Made by a program: the position numbers and the translations under genes
Source: Galaxea fascicularis
Taxonomy: Eukaryota; Cnidaria; Anthozoa; Scleractinia; Euphylliidae
Length of the DNA: 64,000 bases
NCBI GenBank assembly: GCA_948470475.1
Contig: OX419342.1
Coordinates: 5,998,052 to 6,062,051, forward strand
Direction: 5' to 3'
Shown here: positions 22,912 through 34,077 of the stretch, piece after piece
Layout of the letters: the number at the start of each line of letters is the position of its first letter
How positions within the stretch are numbered: position 1 is the stretch's first letter
Notes under the pieces: model-generated
What the model was told of the DNA's origin: nothing
Databases searched by the model: none
What the model saw: the letters and a program-made list of their open reading frames with translations, nothing else

Positions 22912-25334
22912 AGAGTGCTGTGTTACTGAAGATGAAAGACTTTTACCGACTAACGAATCAAGACGTCTACGGAGGCGGCACAAGCAATTAATGCGAGGGA
23001 TTATAAAGTTATAAACAAGAACGCTACCAGTTTTGGAATAAATCGATTGATTGAGTTTACTTCAAAAATACCCATTATAGGCTCGAATGGCTAGTTTTGT
23101 CAGTCCTTAGAAGAAATCCTAAAATTTCACCATAAGGCTATGAACTGTTGAATACACTTTTACGAGTTGCAGTTGAGTTTTCATTTTTTCACGGACTACT
23201 AAGGCGTAACTGAGTTTTTAAAATCCTTTATTGTTGAACTGTTTTAATGAGCATGAGGCGTTTCTTGCGGTAATAAGGGGTTTAGAAATTACCAGGTAGA
23301 TATCAGACACCATTGTCTAGGAAAACTTTGCCTGAACAGTGATCTAAAAATTGGCCTTGAAATACGCGAATGGCGTAGGTATAGCGGACCGTTAAGTTTT
23401 ACTGATTTTAAGCAACTTATGGAGTAAAGGTTTCTGACTGCTGCCTATCATCACAGCTTCTTTCTTGTCTGCACTGAGTGATTAGTAATTTGCAGGTGAA
23501 AGCTTTTCTGTGGCCAAATACATGCATGTTTTGCCTATGCAACAAAATGGATAAACTTTAAAGTGAAATATGATTGACACAGAAATTGGGATTTTAAATT
23601 TGTTTGACTTAAAAGTGCATGAGATTGCCAGTACCTCAATGAGATGATGTTCCGGCCTATTTCCATGTACCCTACATATCCTTTGTAACAAACATAAGTT
23701 CATCAGACTGTATTTCTTTAATTTCTTCATGAGATCATGTAAATATAATTATTTCTCGGTGTACACTTCAGTCCCGTCATAACTTGTTTATGTTCATGAA
23801 TTCATCACTTCCCCTTTCCTCAGTCATGTGGTCATAAATCCCGGTCTCATTCATATTGCCATGAGTTCAAATTTAGAAATACCAAAAAAATTGCTCAAAC
23901 TTTCTAGCTTCGCACGCTGAGCCTCGAGAATAGCTGCAGGCGCTCTTCTTTACCTTGTGATTGAAAAGCCTTTGGTGCAGACGAGCCTGATTCATGAGTT
24001 CATGTATACATTAATTACATATACTGAGGCCACTTGCACTAACGGCCACTCAAATCACAAGACGTGTTTAACCGAAGAATGGCGGAGTTGATATTCCTTC
24101 AGCAAACTGGGACTTCAAAGCAGAATTTTAGACATTTATGCGGGCACTATCCATTTAAATTTTTATTTCATGATTTCTAGTCCCTCTCAATTAGTGAGTC
24201 CATCCTCTCTGGTCACATTTCTTGAGGTACTTGCACTCGACACATGCACTTCTGAATTGGTGAAAGTCGACTTATAAGAGTCGCTAACTTTTTATTTGTG
24301 ATTCGTTGTTAGGCTTAACTTTGTATGCATTGGCGGTCTGAATTAATTCGAAATTGTACTAAATTTGGTTTGCCTAGATGGTTTTCTTTTTCGTCACTAG
24401 ATAACTCTCAGAAGGGCGTGATTATTAACAAAAGTTTCACAATAGACTATATATTGAATAGAAAGACTTCAGACAAAGTTCAGTTTTATACATTTTGAAG
24501 TAACATCCAATTTGATGTTTTGATTTTTGATATTGGCTTACCTTGGAACATCTACACCCTTGCTAATTTGCTTTTAACCTGAGCTGATCACCTAACATAA
24601 CCTTATATAACTGACTAACGCAGCAGGGTTTCTAGGTGTTCAAAGTGAATCCCAATATTCAGAATTCGAGCTCTGTTACACTGCCGACCATTAACGGGTA
24701 TTGAGCATGAGGTGCAACACAAAAGTACTCTCAGGCGTAGTTTCTCTCGGCATAAAGCGCTTTTCAGAGCCTGAAAACTTTGTTTGAAGTCAGTTGTGAC
24801 TAATGTAACTTCCGTGTCATTCGTCTTGATATGCATTGTGATTATTTTGAGCGTCCTTTTTGCGTTTACAGTTGGTTAAAATTTATCATATGAAGTAATT
24901 TTTTTCGCACAATATAATAAAACTACTCTTACCACAATTTTAGTCGTTTGTTCTGTTTCTTTCTGTCCCGAAGGAACGGGAACACACTCAGAATGCCGGA
25001 AGGAGTAATTGATAACTGAGCATCTCGTGTGTTGCACAAATTATGGGACAGACGCCCGTTTGTCTAAGACTTCGATATGTCATTCGCGGTTTGATCTCTA
25101 GAGTCCGTATCGTCAAAGTCTTCTAAATGAGACCAAACGCAATGCCAGAGGTTAGACTCTCTGTCTTGGGTGTGTTGCGTGGATCTCTTATTTTTGTATT
25201 TTGCACAGTAGTTAAATATAAGCTCCATGTTTTCAATGTTTGGTTAAGATAGCTGAACGGGTGTAGATTGCCGCCATTCCATCATGTTTGTAGTTTCTAG
25301 CAGCTGTTTGCTTTTCTCGCTTACGGCATAGGGA
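22912..25334. other. Gene-poor AT-rich spacer
   Basis: No ORF above about 80 codons has any recognisable content. No inverted repeat or RNA gene was seen. Confidence 0.4.
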
Positions 25335-25806
25335 TAGGCATTTATGGATTATGCTAGTAAAAGTGGCATTATGCTAGTAGCATTGCTTTTTTTTGGCCAA
25401 ATTATGCTAACAGTATGCTCTTTTTTCCAAATTTATGCCACCGTTTTTTTAAACTATGCCCTTTGAAAAAATGCAAATAAGTTCAAAATATATGGCCGAC
25501 GCCATATTGTAACCTTGCCTAATGAGAGGTACTGGGATCGACATGGCTAAAATGTGACTTCCAGTTTCGGTGCACCTCAGACCCGGGCTCAGTGCTTCAC
25601 AGTGAACTTAACTAAAACTTTAAATATCAATTAAGGTCACCAAATGCTTGGGACTAGAGACAAAAAAATTATCAAATAATAGCATCAAAAATGATCTGAT
25701 AATTATTAAAATGCGCAAATTATGCTAGCATTGCTACTTGACAGAAATTATGCCAGTTTGCTCGAATTATGCCAAAAATTATGCTAGCATAATCTATAAA
25801 TGCCTA
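25335..25806. mobile_element. Inverted-repeat element with iterated TTATGCTAG words
   Basis: The left end TAGGCATTTATGGATTATGC is mirrored by the right end GCATAATCTATAAATGCCTA. Both ends carry several copies of AATTATGC/ATTATGCTAG. The middle does not code. Confidence 0.75.
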
Positions 25807-26167
25807 CATAGGGACCCTTCATTTTTTGAAGTTGTGGAGGCTGGTGAAATGGAGGGGGGGTGGGGCATATGAAGAAAGACTTCAAAGGGAGCACAGCTGA
25901 AGTAACGTGAGGGGGGGGGGACCAAAACGTTTGCATTTGGGTTTGATATTGGTAGCATCTGTTATGTTGCAAAACTCTACCGGAATGCTTAAAGGTAGTG
26001 TTCCTTAGGTGCTAATAATTCAACCCATTTTCCGGGGAGCATGTCATAGACCTCACCAACTGTTTCTTTGCAAAATTCAGCCACGCCATCAATCGTGGGG
26101 TATGTCGACTTTCTTGGCCTCTTTTTGTCTATTTAAAAAACTGATAACCATATCCCAAAACTGCTTA

Positions 26168-26792
26168 AGGTGATTCCCTAGTAAAAGAAACCGCCATAGA
26201 TTTCCGATGAAACTTGGTATGCTGTTGTTACAGGACAAGGGCATATTAAAAACATAATAAAAAGAGGGGGTCACCGTGCTTGTTCTCACGCCACAATGCT
26301 GACAAATACACTTACTTAGGTGACTTTTGGTAATCTCCGTGCGCAACAAATAAGCTCGATTATTTTTCAATGCAGCCTGTGTTATCAAACAGAGTTCGAC
26401 TTTCTTTGATTGTTTATTCATTTCTGTCCCACAAAAATGTCTTCAAATACCCTACATTTTTTGTATCCTTTAAAGGAAACATAATTTGGACATGCGCTGC
26501 TGGGCCCGTTATGTCTCCCTCTGTAGTACTTATTTCATTTGCCAAAAAAGTGGTCATAGATTTCTGCTGATATTTTTCTCAGTTATTAAGGGTATTGTTC
26601 TCATTGAAATTAGGAAATAAAAAGTGGGGGTCACCGTGCTCGTTTAAGAGAAAAGGAGCATTTATTCCGTTATCGAGCTTAGTTTGAGGGAAAATCTCTT
26701 ACTTTTGTACGCGCACGCGCTCATGTGCGCGCGCTAATGACGCGAAAATTGTGCGCAGTAGGGATGCGCAATGCAATACCAAGGAATCACCT
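26168..26792. mobile_element. DNA-transposon-like element, TIR AGGTGATTCC, TA target site
   Basis: AGGTGATTCC at 26168 is matched by GGAATCACCT ending at 26792, and TA flanks both sides as a likely 2-bp target duplication. GGGGGTCACCGTGCT occurs twice inside (about 26266 and 26626), so the element is internally repetitive. No transposase is left. Confidence 0.65.
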
Positions 26793-26929
26793 TAAAACCG
26801 GCATTGTCTATGAAATTCAGAATACTCAAAATTCCTCTCAAATTGCTTAATTGTAATTAGAGCATCTTTATAGTTTCAAGAGTACCCCAAGAACTCCTAC
26901 CGCTATCAAAAAGTATCGCTTTAAGAAGA

Positions 26930-27970
26930 AAATATGTCTCGGAAAGGAATTGTTACAGTTGGTGAACGTCTGTCTGATACTGGCATTTTTCTAAAAGGCC
27001 CTAAAGTATTAAATGAAAATCTTTCTCCCGTAGAACATTTTAAATTAATGAGTATTGTCGACGAGATTCCTTGGCGATGGAAACTGATAAGAAGAAGTGC
27101 AGAACACACCCCCTCATATATTAGTGACACGATCTGTCTAAAGATGGATAATACTTAGATGGCTCTATCTCAGATTTTGGCCAAGAAGCTTTACAAAGGT
27201 TTTAGAAACAAAAAACAAGTTCCGACAACTGTCCAAAAAGAAATTTCCCCACTCTTCTGTGGACTGGAAAGAAATCTTTTCTTCACCTTTTATAGTTACG
27301 ATTGAACTTAACTAAAATCAGATAATTCATATAAGGTTTTAAGTAATATAGTAGGTACAAACCAAAAGTTGTTTAAATTGAAAATGATTGGCTCGCCCTT
27401 GTGTGCCTTTTGTAAACAAGAGACTGAATCTCTCGAACATTTATTTTTTAATTGTTTTGTGACAAGACTTTATGGGGAGCTTTATGCTCTTGGTTTATTG
27501 AATGTAACATTACATTCCAACCCTTTACGATGACAGACATTGTATTTGGGATTTTCTATGTGGAAAAAGATTTCGATATTTTAAATCATGTTATATTGAC
27601 GGCCCAATTATATATTTATACGATGCAAGTTGAATAATATAAATCCTTCATTACAAGTCTTTAAAGCCAAGATCAGAGGAGTATACCAAATTGAAAAAAG
27701 AATTGCAACAAGCCGGAACAAACTTACAAAACATTTTAAGAAATGGGATAAGCTTCTGCCGTATGTTGACTCAAAGCATCAATGTGAACCACTCCTTCTT
27801 TTGTTGTTGTCGTTATTGTTCTTTGTAGGCTGTAACCGTATCCGTAATAATTACCTTTGTAATTTGATGAATAAAAGTATTAAAAAAAGAAAAGAACCCC
27901 TACCAGAAATTACCCTTAGCAGTTTAGTGCTTACGAATAAAGGCATTTACTCTTTAATTCCCGCATGAAC
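26930..27970 (+). pseudogene. 3' fragment of a LINE-type retrotransposon (decayed)
   Basis: In several frames the text reads as the C-terminal region of a non-LTR reverse transcriptase polyprotein. The best part is the zinc-knuckle-like CAFCKQETESLEHLFFNC at about 27400-27460, a motif usual after the RT domain. Stops and frameshifts break it at about 27157, 27305 and 27636. The catalytic RT domain is absent, so this is a 5'-truncated dead copy. Confidence 0.7.
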
Positions 27971-29022
27971 TTAATAAGTTTCAATCTCTTCATAAATTTT
28001 CATTCTTTTTGTTTTGGGAAAGGGGGGGAGGAAATCTTCCCAAATATTTAGGACTCCAAGGGGATCCAGTTATAAAATCTAAAATAAATATAGAGGGGGG
28101 CTCATATTACAGGAAATAACCATCAAATCCCACCAACCTCGCCCACACCGCAAATAATGAACGGTTCCGTAAGTCAGTCTTTTTCAAAATATATGGTCTT
28201 ATTTTAAGACGATTGCCTTTTTTCAACTTACACTATTAAAATGCATAATCTCTTTAATGGGCCAGCTTACTGAAGCCTTTTCTCATCACACACTGCTCTT
28301 TTTCTCGATCTGACCTTATTTTCTGCATTTTGTTTGCTTACAAAAGTCGAACGTGTTGAGTGGCAAGAAACTCCTTGTAAATCTAATTAGTCCGGCCTGT
28401 GTACGTTCATTTGTGATTTGCATCTGGAATGTTGATGTTGATTTCCCGGTCGGGTATTTCTGTCATGTGAACCATTTAAGCCAATCACAGCCACCGAACT
28501 GAACGGTTTTGCTCTGGCTTTGTGGCATGGTATGAAGATAAAGTACAAAAAACATTTTCTAAAAGACCTGCGCACAAGGAAAAAGCGTTGCACATCTGTT
28601 ATCAATTCCGTATCCAAGTACATCAAAGATTTAGAAATTTCTCAGCGTTTAAAACACTGAAACTCAACTTTGCGGTAAGAAAAGATACTGTTTCAAGAGT
28701 TCGAGGGTAATAACGTCATAACGATAAACGATCATCTATCCTTCTTCGCAACCAAACTCGGTTAACTTTAATATCAGTTGTAACCAAATATTAAGGTCCA
28801 TATTCCTTGATCCGTACCCTATTCCCTGCCAAATTCAAGCTTTACAAGGTTTTCCCCGCCGTAAAAGCAAATAACCAGGAACAGTATATTTAAAATATCG
28901 GCAGTACGTATATATGCACGATGTTTGTTAGATGTCCCCAGTTAAACTCTTTTCCAGCGGACGTTTTTGGCCGGTTTTTGCTATTTTTCTAGTGTAAGAA
29001 ATCAAGACCATCTCGTCATTCT
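27971..29022. other. Spacer without recognised gene
   Basis: G-rich runs sit near 28020 and 28095. ORFs at 28387-28710 lie on both strands and carry no family features. Confidence 0.35.
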
Positions 29023-29380
29023 TTATTTGGCGTTACCATAGAGATTTTTTTGCTGATTTAAGACACCGAGGGCTCTCTCTTCTTTGTCAAGCGAACACTC
29101 GCGAAGGAACTTGGTACGTATTTGATTTATGTGTTTTTTCAGGCCATTTGCCACTTCAGAAATCCCCAGACTGGCATCCTTAAGCTGGGTTTGGGGTACA
29201 GGCAATCCTCTGAAAGAAAACAGAGATGGAAAACGATTTCACAGCGAATGAGCCGCCGAAATTGTCTCAGCATGGCAATTTTGGTTTGTTTTGACTTACA
29301 AATAATGCAATCAGCTGAATATTTTCCCTGTAGGACTGGATGGCTCGACACTTTTGAAATAGAAATTGGCGGACTTCCAT
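29023..29380 (-). CDS. Candidate two-exon gene for an 80-residue helical protein
   Basis: Exon 1 (29380-29300) starts GCGACATGG, a good initiation context, codes MEVRQFLFQKCRAIQSYREN and on to LIALF, and ends at a GTAAGT donor. Joining it to the acceptor ACCCAG at 29185 continues in phase with LKDASLGISEVANGLKKHIN and on to NLYGNAK, stop TAA at 29023. The intron is 115 bp. A better-looking acceptor (TTTTCTTTCAG, about 29213) would give an early stop, which weakens the model. The product would be charged and mostly helical. I do not recognise it. Confidence 0.33.
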
Positions 29381-29794
29381 GTCGCCGTTATCAAGGAATT
29401 ACCCAGAATTCAATTCGGTCGTGAAGACGAAAATTTCAAATAAGTGGGAAAGGCCGTACTTAAAGAGCTTTTGCTCTGCTTGCCAAAGGAATGAGCAGGA
29501 AAGCGTGGAAGAGAACAGGGTAGAGGAACTGAACTTCACTGCAAATGTTGATTTTCGATGCTCAGAGGAATTTTTGTATGGAAAACTTTACGACAAAAAT
29601 GCGTATTTTTGGTGTTCGAGGGTGTTCAAAGCAAATAGTTTTGATTTTCTAGCAGAACAAACGGTCATTTTTAATGGCTGCTAAAGTTTAAACAACTAAA
29701 CATTTCGTAGTAACAACGGTTCATTTCAACTTTCAAATTCTAAAAGCAGTCACGGTGGTTCTGTCAAAAATGGTTCCCTGAGGAATCGGATAAT
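29381..29794. other. Spacer without recognised gene
   Basis: A + frame (29379-29684) lies antisense to the candidate small gene's upstream side and has no family features. Confidence 0.3.
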
Positions 29795-29960
29795 AAGGCC
29801 CGTCTGGAAAAGAGGTTAATTGCCAACAAGTCTCCCGAAGGACAGTTGTTGAATGAATTAGTTATCGGCAGGTCATGGGTTCGACTCCTGTCGGAAGAAC
29901 TCGGGATTTTTTCGGGTATGCGAGTGACATAAAGACAACAACAACAACAATGACAACATA
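29795..29960 (+). mobile_element. Probable SINE with tRNA-like B box
   Basis: GGGTTCGACTCCTGTCGG (about 29877) is a near-consensus B box. The body ends in an ACAACAACAACAACAA tail, which suits a SINE. The A box is weak, and no complete cloverleaf folds. Confidence 0.5.
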
Positions 29961-30380
29961 TTTATTTTGTACCTATACACTACCTACAAATATAGAAGAA
30001 AATTTTTTAGAAGGTTTAGGTACAAACTCCCAGAAATAACTCATGAGCTAAAAATGCCTCGGAGCCAGTTTCCAACTGACATATATTGAACGGAAAACAC
30101 ACAAGCATGTCTACCTTAATTTGAAGAGAAAAAATGGTAGAGAGTTTGGCATAGATTTGTATAAATTAACAAGATTCATTCTTAATAGACCAATTCGATA
30201 TGCATGTATTAAAATTCAACTTAAAATTTGAGGCTCCGGGGAATAAAATAAGGATTTATATGAGTTTTTTGCCCCAGAACCTCGAGGTGATACCTTTTGT
30301 GAAAAAGTGAATTTTAATATATCGAAATTGGGCTGTTATGCCAAGGAAGATACATCAGAGTGAAAGAGGACTAATATTAG

Positions 30381-30539
30381 GGACGGCAACCGGAAGTGAG
30401 ATGTTTTCCCTTTTAACTTGTCTTCACACAACTATATTTACATCGCTAAGTATCTTTTCACTATTAGAGACCCTTAGTTTAAAAGTCTGGTTGAGACCGC
30501 TATCCTGGGGTGCGAAATATTCACTTCCGGTTGCCGTCC
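30381..30539. mobile_element. MITE with perfect 19-bp terminal inverted repeats
   Basis: GGACGGCAACCGGAAGTGA (30381-30399) is exactly mirrored by TCACTTCCGGTTGCCGTCC (30521-30539). Only 121 bp lie between. Confidence 0.75.
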
Positions 30540-31033
30540 GCGTCTCAAAAACGCGCGTGCTTAAGCTCCCTAATTACTGAGCCAGCTCTCTTTGACGTCA
30601 ACTTTGAAATGAAAAAGTAAAGTATCACGAAGTTCTGATCAAGAGACTTCTCTCCTAAAGCGTATTTTTTTTTTCATTTGTGAGACTTTCTAAGCACTGA
30701 GATCAGGTGTAGTGTTATGACTGTGAACTCGTTTCTTTTTCATTAACCCTAAACAGGGTCAAGCATGCAATTTCTCGTTGTGTTGTTACTAGTTGATCAA
30801 GCAAAAAATTCTTCAGAATAACGAAAAGGATCACAATGGGTGAAATTCCCTGATGATTGAACAGATTCTCCCTACTTATACCACAAGACAAAACTGGAGT
30901 TCATTGAGGAGAATATTCATATTGCTCCCAAGACTCAAAAAGGTGATAGTGGTTTGCGAGCTGTGTCCCTTTTGATCTTCCCAGAAATATGGTGAACAGG
31001 AAGGGATATTTCTGGGAACATCAAGAGGGAAAT

Positions 31034-31120
31034 CAACCTCGTCTCCAGGGTCTTCTCGATATTCAAAGGGAGGACCGTTCCGCCGTTTTGAATCTCGAGA
31101 AGACTCTGAGGGCGAGGTTG
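31034..31120. repeat. Short hairpin element
   Basis: CAACCTCGTCTCCAGGGTCT at the left is answered by AGACTCTGAGGGCGAGGTTG at the right, with CTTCTCGA/TCGAGAAG continuing inward. Confidence 0.6.
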
Positions 31121-32086
31121 AAGGGAACTATGCTCGTAGCGTTTTCAATGCAAAAACAAACAGAAAAACTGAGAAAACAGTTCCATCAAAACACGACTGA
31201 AGAAGTGGCACACTTACACAAAATAGTCCGGAGACGTCGCCTTAGTGACAGTCAAGTAAATGTATGAGCTTCAAAGCGAGGCCGGTGGTATACTAAAGGG
31301 CAAAATTACTGAACGCTGATCGGTTGAGAAAGAGGGCGTTTTCCGTAATAAACTTTGCGTTTTTTGGCCAGGAGTTTTCAGTTACTTTGGCTAAGAATAG
31401 ACATTGAATCGATCAGTAAGTTAAACTTGATTGAAATTTGTTCTCGCACTATGCAGGCTTCCCAGATGTCATGACCATATTTGGTCGTGTTCAAAAAGAC
31501 ACGAGAAGCACATTTTTGGTTTCGTTTCGTTGGGTTGTTGTCCTTACAGTGTTGTACAAGTACTTAGAGCGTTGGACACTTGGACTTGGATCTAACATGT
31601 CGTTGGCTGGAGGTTAAATATCTGTTTAGAGAATATTTCAGTGTTTACGGATTTTATTGGAAAAACAGGGCTAACTACACACGGAATTCCCATAAGGAAG
31701 AGTGAGGGTTTAGGGGAAGGAACTGGTTTCACTCGAACTCTATCTCGTATAATCATAAAAATTACAATTTCCTCGATTATGATTGGTTTAAAAAACTCCT
31801 ATTTTCCACTAATCCACTTGCCAAGTTGTTATTGGATTGTTTAATAAGCCAATCACATTCAAAGTTGTAGTTCAAATCAACCAATCACAACCTTGGTTTC
31901 AATCACCACAGTAACACTGTACAGACTCTTGTATTGGGGGTCACTTCAAAATGGATATTTTTTTCCTTGAAAAATGACAGGATTCTAGAAGGCAGTAGTG
32001 ATTTTGTTTATCCTATGGCACAAATGTTTATGCTAACAAACCAGACGAGTTCCCTCTTTTTTCTAGGAAATTTCAATTTCCAATTT

Positions 32087-32167
32087 CCAATTCGGTCTGT
32101 AATCATACTCGTGATAAACAAATCACCCCAATTTTGTTATCACTCGTATGATTACAGACCGAATTGG
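32087..32167. repeat. Near-perfect 31-bp-arm hairpin
   Basis: CCAATTCGGTCTGTAATCAT opens the left arm and ATGATTACAGACCGAATTGG closes the right one. Only three bases mispair in the arm; the loop is 19 bp. It may be the core of a larger MITE. Confidence 0.75.
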
Positions 32168-32406
32168 ACTCCACTCAGTCCTATTACCATTACTTATCGT
32201 AATTTCTCGCGTTTTTTGACGCTCAACTCTACCGTTTCTTACATGTAGTATCAATTGAGAGAAATCAAAAATGCTTAAAGTGCACCTAACCCCAAACTAT
32301 TTTGAAAATGGGTTGAAATAAATTTTTGCACCTGTTCGAAGCGCATTGCACCTTCTTTTTTAATCGAATCATGACTTTATTTGGCTTCAAAGCTTACGAA
32401 AAACTA

Positions 32407-32577
32407 AACATCACTTGGTACACGACCGAGTCAGAAGGGGCATGGGTCTACTCCTGAATTGACGTCACAAACTGATTCGCATGGATCTTTGTAAACATGG
32501 ATGAAAAGTAGATTGTGACGTCAAATCAGTAACAGACCCATGCCCCCTCTGACTCGGTCGAGACCCAAATGATGCTT
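32407..32577. mobile_element. MITE-like inverted repeat
   Basis: CGACCGAGTCAG (32423) is mirrored by CTGACTCGGTCG (32549). The arms extend inward through GGGGCATGGGTCT and TTGACGTCACAA and outward through ACATCACTTGG. Confidence 0.7.
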
Positions 32578-33353
32578 AATTTTTTTTTGTGACTTTTAAA
32601 GCATATACAAAGTCCAGATATGACAACAAAGATACATTGAGTTTGGAACAAGCGCAAAGACTTATTGTAGCGGGTTTGGTGCAGTTGAACTTAATTTGTC
32701 CTTTAAGTCAAAGAAAGGATTATTGTATTGTACTCAGTTCACATGCACTGCACTCCAAGTATACAGATAAAATGAATGGCGCCCGAGTCGGATAATGTAC
32801 GTCAGAACATTTTGCTTCACTACTGGAGCGACTGTAATTCAGAGGTCAGACACACGTTTCTCAAAACTACTTTACGTACGCCAAGTCCCTCACCAGAAAT
32901 TCTATTTCTAATATTTTTAATACGTTTTTAAGAATGTACACTACAAAACTGGATGATAACAGTGAGCTAGTTTTCCCAAAAAGCGACTATCAATCGATAG
33001 AAAACCCACTTAAAAAAACACTTCTCGGGCATGAAGTTTCGAAAAACGCACACCGGGATCGTTGAGATATAATTTCAGTGATTGCTTCGTCTTCAAATGG
33101 ACCAAAGAATTGAAGTTTTGTTAAAAGAATGGACAAAGATTGACTTAAAGGAGGGCGAGAAGTGTATATTACAGTGGATGAGAAGTGCCTTGAAGTACCT
33201 GTGGTATCAACATCTACTTTCTCCTGAACACATTACTATTTGATCCTACAAGTGCTGGGAATAAATAAAATGATCAGCAAAGAAGAAATGTTTTGGTTTT
33301 GAAACAGTCTCTCAAACTATTACTGTAAAACGACGAGGAGAAAATACATGTTG

Positions 33354-33589
33354 ATATTGAGGCCTTCCAAGGGGTAGAAGCGACAAGCGACAACCAGTCT
33401 GTTAAGACAACAACAACCGACAGAAATTGGTAGAAAAAGCGCGACAGTTTGCGACGGGGACAATTCACGTTTAATTTCTCTTTGTTTTCTTTGTGACAGT
33501 GAGATTTGTCTCTAACCAAACAGGAGACAGACAGTGTCGTAAATGAGCAACAAAATGACAGCAAACCACCCCTTGGAAGGCCTCAATAT
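33354..33589. mobile_element. MITE with perfect 21-bp arms downstream of SYMPK
   Basis: ATATTGAGGCCTTCCAAGG is mirrored exactly at the right end (CCTTGGAAGGCCTCAATAT), and CCCC/GGGG complete the arms. It lies about 200 bp beyond the SYMPK stop and could contribute to its 3' UTR. Confidence 0.72.
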
Positions 33590-33792
33590 TGGGGCTAAAG
33601 AGAGTTGACGCAAACAACATAGCCCTTATTGTTTGCAAGCTTGTTTGTTAATCTCCTTAATGATCTACTTCCGAACTGTTGCGTGGAGAATCTATCATCT
33701 TTGGCCTTTACAGTCTCTCTTTGCTAGGAACACTGTTTATCATTATGCTGGTGTATTATCTCCCACTTCTCAGTCAGCTCCAGCCGTTCCAC

Positions 33793-34077
33793 TCAATCAA
33801 CCTCACCTTCACTCCCACTCTCCTCCCCAGCGCTTTTCTCCTTTTTCTTTCGCGGGGATCTGGAGCGAGAGCGGGATCGGCGCGTCTTTCGCTTTTCTTT
33901 CAGTGTCTCTCTCGTGTGCGATCGGTTCCTTTTCGGTGATTTATCGTCCTTTGACGAGTCCTCGTCGTCTTGAGGATCTATTTGTTCTTTATCCGGTTTT
34001 TCTAGCTTCGGTTTCTTCTCCTCTTTCTTGCCATCCTTTTCTAGGATTTGTAGTAGCGACCGTGGTATATGAGCCCG
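33793..34077 (-). other. SYMPK: Last SYMPK exon: acidic/basic tail with an SR-dipeptide block
   Basis: The exon starts [20 protein letters not shown], the end of the conserved domain. It then codes about 80 low-complexity residues: a Lys/Glu/Asp stretch, [17 protein letters not shown], and an acidic end [11 protein letters not shown]. Human symplekin has a Pro/Glu-rich tail here instead (from memory). The SRSRSRSP core is a typical SR-protein-kinase substrate and a likely nuclear-localisation or splicing-factor contact. This is inference. Confidence 0.85.

Larger units (their letters stand above)
30540..33353. other. Repeat-rich spacer, no recognised gene
   Basis: Besides the inverted-repeat units listed separately, it holds a GATTGG/CCAATC-rich block near 31780-31890 and AT-rich sequence. 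The 92-codon + frame at 30989 crosses a hairpin element and is probably not a gene. Confidence 0.35.

Noticed and set aside
30989..31267. 92-codon + frame with helical, basic composition
   Set aside because: It crosses the hairpin element at 31034-31120 and has no conserved text.
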